Position numbers and translations under genes: made by a program. This document shows, piece after piece, positions 1 through 5,666 of a stretch of 16,915 nucleotides of DNA; position 1 is the first letter of the stretch, and each line of letters starts with the position of its first letter. The DNA lies in contig JAFQPT010000131.1 of the NCBI GenBank assembly GCA_017411665.1, forward strand, positions 1 through 16,915, read 5' to 3'. Under the pieces are notes generated by a model. That model was not told the origin of the DNA. It ran no database searches and worked only from the letters and a program-made list of their open reading frames with translations. The DNA comes from Oscillospiraceae bacterium. GTDB taxonomy: Bacteria > Bacillota_A > Clostridia > Oscillospirales > Oscillospiraceae.

Positions 1-68
1 AAAGTCAATGGTAAATTAAAAATTGTGAATAGTAAGTTAATAGTAATACTTGCAAAGTTCTCTAAATA

Positions 69-431
69 GTGATAGTATACTATCAAGAATTCCTCTGCTA
101 TGGAGGAAACGTAAAAGAGGATAATCCGGAAAATAATACAAAAACAGAAGATGCATATGTAAAAGAATTGCAACAGTCCATTCACAGTGTAAAAGAGAAC
201 AGAAAGTTGGAGAACAGTTTTATGTCATTGGAAGAGATTCGCGAGGCAGGAAGATTAGAAGGAAAAAGAGAAGACGTCATAGAACTTTTGGAAGAACTGG
301 GAGAGATTCCGCTTTCTTTGAAAGAAAGAATTATGTCTGAAACAGATGCTGCAACTTTAAAAAGTATGTTAAAAGCTGCCAGCAGTGCGGTATCATATGC
401 GGATTTCGAAGAAAAGATGAAAAGTCTGTAA
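69..431 (+). pseudogene. C-terminal remnant of an Rpn-family (PD-(D/E)XK) recombination-promoting nuclease/transposase
   Basis: The 120-residue reading frame opens with a GTG and has an in-frame stop six bases before it. It resembles only the tail of Rpn/YhgA-type proteins: a DAYVKELQ segment, a charged linker with GRLEGKRED, then a helical end (VIELLEELGEIP, SLKERIMSETD, FEEKM). Full-length family members are roughly 300 residues, with the PD-(D/E)XK nuclease core in the N-terminal part. That core is absent, and bases 1-68 are A+T-rich and full of stops. A good ribosome site (GGAGG, about 102-106) lies inside the frame but has no start codon at a useful distance. I read it as a decayed fragment, probably left by deletion. 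The family assignment rests on tail similarity seen by eye. Confidence 0.6.
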
Positions 432-530
432 TTATAGTCTATAGCAAATAGTAAGCGTATTTAATGGATTATTTAATAATCCATGTCTACAAACAAATCG
501 AATTTATTCAGGAAAAGCAGAGGAATTCTT
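85..530. repeat. 15-base perfect inverted repeat flanking the Rpn remnant
   Basis: Bases 85-99 (AAGAATTCCTCTGCT) recur as the exact reverse complement at 516-530. The two arms bracket the Rpn fragment and about 90 bases after it. No transposase is intact between them. They could be the ends of a small mobile element or a coincidence in A+T-rich DNA. Confidence 0.35.
464..484. other. Small perfect hairpin after the Rpn remnant
   Basis: ATGGATTA (464-471) pairs with TAATCCAT (477-484) around a five-base loop, 32 bases after the stop codon. No T-tract follows, so it is a poor intrinsic terminator. It may be a remnant or a weak 3' stabilising hairpin. Apart from this and the hairpin at 571, bases 432-629 hold nothing I recognise. 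Confidence 0.3.
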
Positions 531-570
531 ATATATAAAAGGTTAATTTAGAAGAAACAACAAATATTAT

Positions 571-603
571 TGCCACTTCTATGCTAAGCAGTGGCAGATT
601 TTT
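571..603 (+). terminator. Possible weak intrinsic terminator upstream of the ABC operon
   Basis: TGCCACT (571-577) pairs with AGTGGCA (590-596) around a 12-base loop, and GATTTTT follows (597-603). The stem is short and the T-run brief. It could end stray transcription from the left before the ABC operon promoter. Confidence 0.4.
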
Positions 604-629
604 CAAGTTGTTCATATGAAAATTTGGCT

Positions 630-659
630 ACCGTTGAGACATCGGAAACGACCGAACAG
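630..659 (+). promoter_or_regulatory. Candidate LytTR-binding direct repeat
   Basis: ACCGTTGAG (630-638) fits every position of the LytTR half-site consensus as I know it ([TA][AC][CA]GTTN[AG][TG]). A degenerate second copy, ACCGAACAG, lies at 651-659, 21 bases from start to start, about two helical turns. This is the spacing known for AgrA-type LytTR direct repeats. The pair ends ten bases before the expected -35 region of the ABC operon, whose third gene encodes a LytTR protein. Autoregulation is an inference. Confidence 0.4.
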
Positions 660-688
660 ACAAGAAACAACTTTTCTCCGTTTATATT

Positions 689-697
689 TGCTATGAT
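689..697 (+). promoter_or_regulatory. Extended -10 promoter for the ABC/LytTR operon
   Basis: TGCTATGAT (689-697) is a TGN-extended -10 hexamer, 37 bases before the ATPase start. The -35 position (about 669-674, AACTTT) is poor. That is common for extended -10 promoters and would suit activation from the repeat at 630-659. Confidence 0.4.
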
Positions 698-734
698 AGT
701 GCTTGCAAAGAAAATGAAATGGAGGAGAACACCA

Positions 735-1463
735 ATGCAAGCAATTGAAACAATGAAGCTTGTCAAGCGGTACAAAAATCTAACTGCCGTAGATAAGCTT
801 GATTTAGAAATCCGGCAGGGTGAATTGTTTTCCCTGCTGGGTGTGAACGGTGCGGGAAAGACCACTGCAATCAAAATGCTTTCATGTTTGACAAAGCCCA
901 CAGACGGGGAAGCAGTTGTAGGTGGATACAGCATAACAAAGCAGTCAGAACAGGTAAAGCGGCTGATCGGCGTATCTCCTCAGGAAACTGCTGTTGCTCC
1001 GAATCTTTCTGTAAAGGAAAATCTGGAACTGATTTGCGGTATCCACGAGTTTTCCAAAGAAAAAACGAAAACAAAAATCCGGGAGCTTTCCGAACAATTT
1101 GCACTGGACAGTGTTCTTCATAGAAAAGCCGGTAAGTTATCCGGTGGTTGGCAGCGCCGAGTGAGTATTGCCATGGCGCTGATCAGCGAACCTCAGATTC
1201 TGTTTCTGGACGAACCTACTCTTGGATTGGATGTTATTGCAAGGCACGAACTCTGGGAAGTGATTCGCGTCTTGAAAGGCAAAGTGACAATTATCCTGAC
1301 GACTCATTACATGGAAGAAGCAGAGGCGCTTTCTGACCGCATCGGTATTATGAAAAACGGCAGACTTCTTGCGGTAGGAACGGTGAAAGAATTAAACGGG
1401 ATGGCCGGAACAAACGATTTTGAGACAGCGTTCGTTTCTATTGTGAAGGAGGGTGCGGTATGA
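735..1463 (+). CDS. ABC transporter ATP-binding protein (ABC-2/drug-export type)
   Basis: This 242-residue ATPase powers the adjacent ABC-2 permease, on the cytoplasmic face of the membrane. All nucleotide-binding motifs are present: Walker A GVNGAGKT (36-43), Q-loop Q83, signature LSGGWQRR (135-142, with W where M or Q is usual), Walker B ILFLDEP (155-161), D-loop GLD (164-166) and switch His H191 (TTHYMEEAEAL). I start it at ATG 735 because GGAGG (721-725) sits nine bases upstream and the family begins at this point; the frame is open back to 591, but that extension matches nothing. Its stop overlaps the permease start in an ATGA. The substrate cannot be told from sequence. Related cassettes are often annotated as multidrug or antimicrobial-peptide exporters. 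Confidence 0.93.
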   Translation: MQAIETMKLVKRYKNLTAVDKLDLEIRQGELFSLLGVNGAGKTTAIKMLSCLTKPTDGEAVVGGYSITKQSEQVKRLIGVSPQETAVAPNLSVKENLELICGIHEFSKEKTKTKIRELSEQFALDSVLHRKAGKLSGGWQRRVSIAMALISEPQILFLDEPTLGLDVIARHELWEVIRVLKGKVTIILTTHYMEEAEALSDRIGIMKNGRLLAVGTVKELNGMAGTNDFETAFVSIVKEGAV

Positions 1464-2191
1464 GAATGATGACTTTTGCCAAAAGATGTACAAAAGAGAT
1501 TTTGCGTGATCCCATCAATCTTGGTTTCGGGCTGGGGTTTCCTTTGGTTTTATTGGTGCTTCTGAGTAGCCTGCAGGCAAACATTCCGGTGAGCCTGTTT
1601 GAAATTGACACACTGACTCCGGGCATTACGGTATTCGGACTGTCGTTCATGACACTGTTTTCTGCAACACTGATTGCCAAAGATCGCGAAAGTGCCCTTT
1701 TGCAAAGATTGTACACAACACCCCTTACGGGATTTGACTTTATCATAGGATATATGCTTCCGCTTTTACCCATTGCTCTGGGACAGACTATAATCTGCTA
1801 TCTGTTTGCCATTCCTTTGGGACTGACTTTCAGCGTAAATGTTATTTATGCTATAATTGGAATCATCCCCATGGCTGTTTTCAACATTGCATTGGGGCTT
1901 TTGTGTGGCAGTATTTTGGGTGTCAAGCAGGTTGGCGGTATTTGCGGTGCATTGCTGACAAATCTCTCCGCATGGCTTTCAGGTGTATGGTTTGATTTGA
2001 ACCTTGTGGGAGGAATTTTTGAAAAAATAGCCTATGGGCTTCCCTTTGTTCATGCAGCAGAAATGGAAAAAGGGTTGTTTATCGGAAATTTTGAGACTGC
2101 AGCAGCACACATTCTGCCGATTATTCTGTACGGTGTATTGACTACAGTGGTGGCTGTGGTCTGTTTTCTTAAGCAAATGAAAAGACAGTAA
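1460..2191 (+). CDS. ABC-2 type permease
   Basis: This 243-residue integral membrane protein is the membrane half of the exporter. About six hydrophobic segments are visible (near 20-37, 55-73, 95-117, 125-150, 155-177 and 217-237). The cytoplasmic loop after the second contains AKDRESALLQRLYTTPLT, the ABC-2 family pattern (ERE-x-GT-E-L-like region) that contacts the ATPase. The start ATG overlaps the ATPase stop by four bases (ATGA), so the two are translationally coupled and probably made in equal amounts. The size and topology suit a half-transporter working as a dimer with two ATPase copies. The substrate is unknown. Confidence 0.88.
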   Translation: MRMMTFAKRCTKEILRDPINLGFGLGFPLVLLVLLSSLQANIPVSLFEIDTLTPGITVFGLSFMTLFSATLIAKDRESALLQRLYTTPLTGFDFIIGYMLPLLPIALGQTIICYLFAIPLGLTFSVNVIYAIIGIIPMAVFNIALGLLCGSILGVKQVGGICGALLTNLSAWLSGVWFDLNLVGGIFEKIAYGLPFVHAAEMEKGLFIGNFETAAAHILPIILYGVLTTVVAVVCFLKQMKRQ

Positions 2192-2203
2192 GGATTTTAA
2201 GCA

Positions 2204-2647
2204 ATGAAATACAGACTCATTATTGACAAAAATGCAGAAGAAGAAATCATTGCCATCGTTCATGCTCCGTCCTCTCTGACACAGCAGATAGAGAATCTTG
2301 TTTGCGGTTTTTCCGGTGCGGATTGCATTATGGGATACAGAGATGATGAGATGAGGAAATTGGCATTTCAAGAAGTTGAATGTATTACCATTCTTGACAG
2401 AAAAGTGATTGCCATTGATACCAAAGGCAATCACTATCGCCTTCAGGACAGACTTCGTGATTTAGAGGATGTTCTGCCTTCTTATTTTATACGCATTAAC
2501 AAATCTACCCTTGCCAATGAACATCGTCTTGCGCGATTTGATGCGGCATTCAGCGGCGGTGTGGACGCCGTGTTTCAATGCGGGTATCGGGAGTATGTTT
2601 CCAGACGTTGTTTCGGGTCAATCAGAAGGAGGTATGAAGGGATATGA
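2204..2647 (+). CDS. LytTR-domain DNA-binding regulator
   Basis: This 147-residue protein has no receiver domain. Residues 1-45 form a short N-terminal region, and about 48-145 form a LytTR DNA-binding domain. Typical features are the strand pattern around VECITILDRKVIAIDTKG, the conserved FIRINKSTLAN motif (94-104) and the C-terminal SRRCFGSIRRRY. Proteins of this short type usually sit next to a DUF3021 gene and an ABC exporter and control that cassette. The ribosome site AAGGA (about 2190-2194) is nine bases before the start, and the stop overlaps the next start (ATGA). It probably binds the repeat at 630-659, which is an inference. Without a phosphoacceptor, its activity may be set by the DUF3021 membrane partner. 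Confidence 0.88.
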   Translation: MKYRLIIDKNAEEEIIAIVHAPSSLTQQIENLVCGFSGADCIMGYRDDEMRKLAFQEVECITILDRKVIAIDTKGNHYRLQDRLRDLEDVLPSYFIRINKSTLANEHRLARFDAAFSGGVDAVFQCGYREYVSRRCFGSIRRRYEGI

Positions 2648-3087
2648 AAAAGAATGTTTTGGAATTTTTCCGTCGCGGTTTAATTGCCTGCGGTTTTGGC
2701 CCGATCGTTTTAGCGATATTCTATCTGATTTTGCAGCATCAATTTGACGTGCAGACCTTGACAGTTAATGAGGTCTGTCTTGGGATTGTTTCTTTATCTG
2801 TCCTTGCTTTTTTTGCGGGTGGTATGAATGTCCTTTATCAGATCGAACGGCTGCCCCTGATGGTGGCAATTTTGATACATGGCGGCGTGTTATACATCAG
2901 TTATCTGGGGACTTATCTGCTTAACGGCTGGCTGGAATGGGGCATAACTCCGATTTTGGTTTTTTCCGGTATTTTTGTTCTTGGCTATTTGGCAGTCTGG
3001 GTGATCATTTATTCCATAACCAGAAGGAACACAGCAAATCTCAATGAAATGTTGAGGCAAAAACAGCAAAGCGCAGAAGACGAGTAA
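2644..3087 (+). CDS. DUF3021 family membrane protein
   Basis: This 147-residue protein has four likely membrane helices (about 14-31, 40-60, 70-93, 104-128) and a short charged cytoplasmic tail (RRNTANLNEMLRQKQQSAEDE). Length, topology and position directly after a LytTR gene match DUF3021. Its role is not established. Partnership with the LytTR regulator, perhaps as a membrane sensor or inhibitor, is inferred from how often the pair occurs together. The start overlaps the LytTR stop by four bases and has a GGAGG site (about 2627-2631) inside the previous gene. It is the last gene of the operon; a hairpin and a terminator follow. Confidence 0.82.
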   Translation: MKKNVLEFFRRGLIACGFGPIVLAIFYLILQHQFDVQTLTVNEVCLGIVSLSVLAFFAGGMNVLYQIERLPLMVAILIHGGVLYISYLGTYLLNGWLEWGITPILVFSGIFVLGYLAVWVIIYSITRRNTANLNEMLRQKQQSAEDE

Positions 3088-3111
3088 AATCCCTGCGTTT
3101 GTATAAATTGG

Positions 3112-3141
3112 GAAGCGGCATGACTGAAATCATGCCGCTTC
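3112..3141. terminator. Strong hairpin between convergent operons
   Basis: GAAGCGGCATGA (3112-3123) pairs perfectly with TCATGCCGCTTC (3130-3141) around CTGAAA. There is no clean T-tract on the plus side; on the minus side CCAATTTATAC follows. It most likely ends the minus-strand glycosyltransferase transcript and helps end the ABC operon. Confidence 0.5.
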
Positions 3142-3168
3142 TCGAAAATATTATGATACTGTTTTATT

Positions 3169-3196
3169 GAAGCACCTGCAGATGTGCTTCCTTTTT
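3169..3196 (+). terminator. Intrinsic terminator of the ABC/LytTR operon
   Basis: GAAGCAC (3169-3175) pairs with GTGCTTC (3184-3190) around an eight-base loop, followed by CTTTTT (3191-3196). It runs into the stop codon of the converging glycosyltransferase gene. Confidence 0.65.
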
Positions 3197-4142
3197 ATAA
3201 TCCCTTTGTCTGTTCCACAATAAATCTCGGGCGATTTTTCACTTCGCCGTAGATTTTGCCGATGTATTCGCCTACGATACCCAGAGCCACCAAATTCAGG
3301 CCACCCAGAAACCAGATGGAAATCATCAAAGACGACCAGCCGCTGACGGTGTTGCCTGTAAAGTGGCTGACCAGCGTATAAACACCCATGATCACCGCTA
3401 CCAGCACAGCCAGCATGCCCATCACGCTCAGCATCCGCAGGGGACGCACGGAGAAGGAGGTGATGCCGTCAAAGGCCAGACGGAGCATCTTCTTCAGGGT
3501 GTACTTGCTTTCTCCTGCCAGACGTTCCTTGCGGGCGTACTCCACAATGGCGGTTTTGAATCCCAGTTCGGGGATAATCCCACGCAGGAACAGATTGGTT
3601 TCCCGATACTGACTGAGTGCTTCCAGTGCAGCACGGCTCATCAGACGGTAGTCCGCGTGGTTAAATACAATGTTGACACCCAGCAGCTCCAGAATTTTGT
3701 AATAGCCTTCGGCGGTAAAACGCTTGGCGAAGGAGTCGGAGGTGCGGTCGTTGCGGACACCGTACACGATGCCGCAGCCATTTTCATATTCTTCGATGAA
3801 CTTGTCTACCACATCAATGTCGTCCTGCAGGTCGGCATCCATGGAGATGGCAGCATCGCAATTGTCCTTGCAGGTCATCAGTCCGCACAGCAGTGCGTTC
3901 TGGTGCCCCTTATTGCCTGCGAGCTTGATGCCCGCAAAAATGCTGTTTGGCTCTTGGGTCAGAGCGGAGATGATGCTCCATGTAGCATCCTTGGAGCCGT
4001 CATCCACAAGGGCGATGCGGCTTTCGGGGGAGATGACCCCTGTGCCCATCAGCGTGCGCCACTTCTGTTCCAGAATGCGGGCGGACTGAGGCAGCACCTC
4101 TTCTTCGTTGTAGCAGGGGACAACTGCGTAAATAATCGGCAT
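3195..4142 (-). CDS. Family 2 glycosyltransferase with C-terminal membrane anchor (DPM1/GtrB-like)
   Basis: This 315-residue enzyme would transfer a sugar from a nucleotide sugar to a lipid carrier such as undecaprenyl phosphate, at the inner face of the membrane. The GT-A core carries VPCYNEE (8-14), VDDGSKD (46-52), KGHQNALLCG (78-87) and the metal-binding DADLQDD (102-108). Further on are HADYRLMSR (162-170) and the RKERLAGESKYTLKKM segment (204-219) typical of the GtrB/DPM1-like group. Two membrane helices follow (about 237-258 and 271-295), ending in GEYIGKIYGEVKNRPRF. The start is fixed by AAAGGAGG upstream on the minus strand. It stands alone, with no GtrA flippase or other cell-wall genes beside it. 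The exact sugar and acceptor are unknown. Confidence 0.9.
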   Translation of the reverse strand: MPIIYAVVPCYNEEEVLPQSARILEQKWRTLMGTGVISPESRIALVDDGSKDATWSIISALTQEPNSIFAGIKLAGNKGHQNALLCGLMTCKDNCDAAISMDADLQDDIDVVDKFIEEYENGCGIVYGVRNDRTSDSFAKRFTAEGYYKILELLGVNIVFNHADYRLMSRAALEALSQYRETNLFLRGIIPELGFKTAIVEYARKERLAGESKYTLKKMLRLAFDGITSFSVRPLRMLSVMGMLAVLVAVIMGVYTLVSHFTGNTVSGWSSLMISIWFLGGLNLVALGIVGEYIGKIYGEVKNRPRFIVEQTKGL

Positions 4143-4185
4143 ATGTCAGCCTCCTTTGAGGGTTAAATCGGAAAATATTGCATCC

Positions 4186-4194
4186 ATTATATCA
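4186..4194 (-). promoter_or_regulatory. Extended -10 promoter for the glycosyltransferase
   Basis: Read on the minus strand this is TGATATAAT, a perfect -10 hexamer with a TGN extension, 44 bases before the ATG. The -35 position is only an A/T run (4209-4214). Confidence 0.5.
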
Positions 4195-4375
4195 CAAGGG
4201 ATTCGCGGAAAAAAGGGCAAAGTATACGGAATTGCTCTTCCTATAAGGACGGATGAAAAACCGAAAAGTTTTCATAGTCGGGCGATAAATTGTCTAAAAT
4301 TTTTAAATTGAAGGGCATTTGGTGAAAATACACAGGGGAAGGGTGGATTGATATACCAATTTCTACATTTCCTCT

Positions 4376-4406
4376 GATTGTCTGCGGCGGACAATCATGT
4401 TATTAT
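4376..4406 (+). promoter_or_regulatory. Lipoprotein gene promoter overlapped by a dyad
   Basis: TTGTCT (4379-4384) and TATTAT (4401-4406, TGN-extended from 4398) are 16 bases apart. A perfect 7-base inverted repeat, GATTGTC (4376-4382) and GACAATC (4390-4396), covers the -35 and the spacer, as an operator would. The regulator is not identifiable. The rest of 4195-4375 holds nothing I recognise. Confidence 0.45.
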
Positions 4407-4458
4407 TTTAACGACAAAGTCGCTGAGACAATACTACACTATTTGGAGGCAACGTTTT

Positions 4459-5451
4459 ATGAAAAAGATCCTCGCACTGACCCTCGCTCTGGTACTGGGC
4501 CTGTCCCTGTGCGCATGCGGCGAAAAAGCACCCGAAGCATTTGAAGTACATAACTACGCAGAACTGGCTGCAGCCATCGCAGGCGAAGAAGCAACCATTA
4601 AGCTGGCTGACGACTTCACTACGGTCGGCGAAGAAACCGCTCAGATCGTAATTGAACGTGCAGTGGTTCTGGACGGCAACAACGCAGCAATCGACTTCGG
4701 TTTCGAAGTACTGACCGGCGGCGTTACCATCAAGAACTTCAACATCACTACCTCCGAATGGGGTAAGGCTGTCTGCAAGAACGGCAAGGACGACGGCAAT
4801 GGCAACATGACCAAGGGCGACTGCATTGCGATCGAAATCCACAACACCACCGACGTTCCCGTTATCGTGGAAAACAACACCATTGTTCACGACGTATTCC
4901 TGAACAACAACTCTTCCATCTATCTGGCAGACGGCACTTACGCTGAAATTCTCAACAACAACATCACCACCGAAAACAAGTCCGAAGCAAGCTTCGAACG
5001 CGGCGGCATCTACATCGGCTCCGGCACCCGCGGCAAGATCGTTGGCAACACCATCGACTCCGCTAAGACCGCAATGCCCATGTCTCCCGTTGGTCTGACT
5101 GCAAACCTGGACGCTATGGAAGCTGCTGTTGAAATGCCCGCAATCGAAATCAAGGACAACACCTGCGAATCCATCTACGTGACCAAGATGTACACCAACG
5201 GCGAACTGTTTGGTGAAGACGGCTACATCAAGGCTGACGACACCGACTTCGAAGTTCGTGAAAATCTGGAAAAGTTCTTTGCAGATCTGGCTGCGAACAA
5301 CACCTTTACCACCAAGGACGGTCTGGCTGAAGACGAAGACGTTTTCGTTGCTTCCCGTCTGGACCTGATTTATCAGGGCGTAAAGCTGAAGGATGCAAGC
5401 GTTTACTTCAACGTAGTTGACGGTAAGCTGGTTGCAAACTTCGCACAGTAA
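4459..5451 (+). CDS. Secreted lipoprotein with probable parallel beta-helix domain
   Basis: This 330-residue protein has a lipoprotein signal: a Lys-Lys start, a hydrophobic stretch (4-17) and a lipobox ending LCAC with the likely lipidated Cys at 20. After a short linker, residues about 35-250 repeat the short strand-turn pattern of right-handed beta-helices, rich in Asn at turns (IKNFNITTSE, IVENNTIV, ILNNNITTE, IVGNTIDS, IEIKDNTC). Pectate-lyase-like and carbohydrate-binding proteins share this fold. No catalytic residues can be assigned, so the substrate is unknown. I start at ATG 4459 because GGAGG (4445-4449) precedes it and the signal peptide begins there. The gene uses a narrow codon set (GAA, AAC, AAG, CTG), suggesting strong expression. 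It stands alone between its promoter and a strong terminator. Confidence 0.75.
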   Translation: MKKILALTLALVLGLSLCACGEKAPEAFEVHNYAELAAAIAGEEATIKLADDFTTVGEETAQIVIERAVVLDGNNAAIDFGFEVLTGGVTIKNFNITTSEWGKAVCKNGKDDGNGNMTKGDCIAIEIHNTTDVPVIVENNTIVHDVFLNNNSSIYLADGTYAEILNNNITTENKSEASFERGGIYIGSGTRGKIVGNTIDSAKTAMPMSPVGLTANLDAMEAAVEMPAIEIKDNTCESIYVTKMYTNGELFGEDGYIKADDTDFEVRENLEKFFADLAANNTFTTKDGLAEDEDVFVASRLDLIYQGVKLKDASVYFNVVDGKLVANFAQ

Positions 5452-5493
5452 TTTGGTTACATTCATCTCTATATAAATTTAACACTCCAAACA

Positions 5494-5523
5494 AAAACCG
5501 CACCTCATTTGAGGTGCGGTTTT
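5494..5523. terminator. Bidirectional intrinsic terminator
   Basis: CCGCACCTC (5498-5506) pairs with GAGGTGCGG (5511-5519) around ATTT. It is flanked by four A on the left and four T on the right, with a further T-run at 5526-5532. It would end both the lipoprotein transcript and the converging feo operon. Confidence 0.88.
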
Positions 5524-5533
5524 CTGTTTTTTG

Positions 5534-5656
5534 TTACTTACAGCCGCTGCATTTGCTGCAGTCACCGCTGCATCCGCCGGTTTTGCCTTTGCGGATGGCG
5601 CGGACAGCCAGTATGCCCCAAATCACCAGGGCGGCAACTACGATTGCGGTAATCAT
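5534..5656 (-). CDS. FeoB-associated Cys-rich membrane peptide
   Basis: This 40-residue peptide has one membrane helix (about 2-18), a basic stretch (RAIRKGK, 19-25) and a glycine/cysteine tail with Cys at 29, 33, 36 and 39. That is the pattern of the FeoB-associated Cys-rich family. It follows the FeoAB gene by only ten bases, so the two are cotranscribed. AAAGGAGTG sits just before the start ATG and overlaps the end of feoB. The frame is open further upstream, but that would overlap FeoB and lacks the family pattern. The cysteines may bind iron or protect it during transport; this is not established. Confidence 0.85.
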   Translation of the reverse strand: MITAIVVAALVIWGILAVRAIRKGKTGGCSGDCSKCSGCK

Positions 5657-5666
5657 ATGCACTCCT

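Noticed and set aside
591..734. 48-codon N-terminal extension of the ABC ATPase
   Set aside because: It lies over a hairpin and the promoter, has no homology, and ATG 735 has a proper ribosome site.
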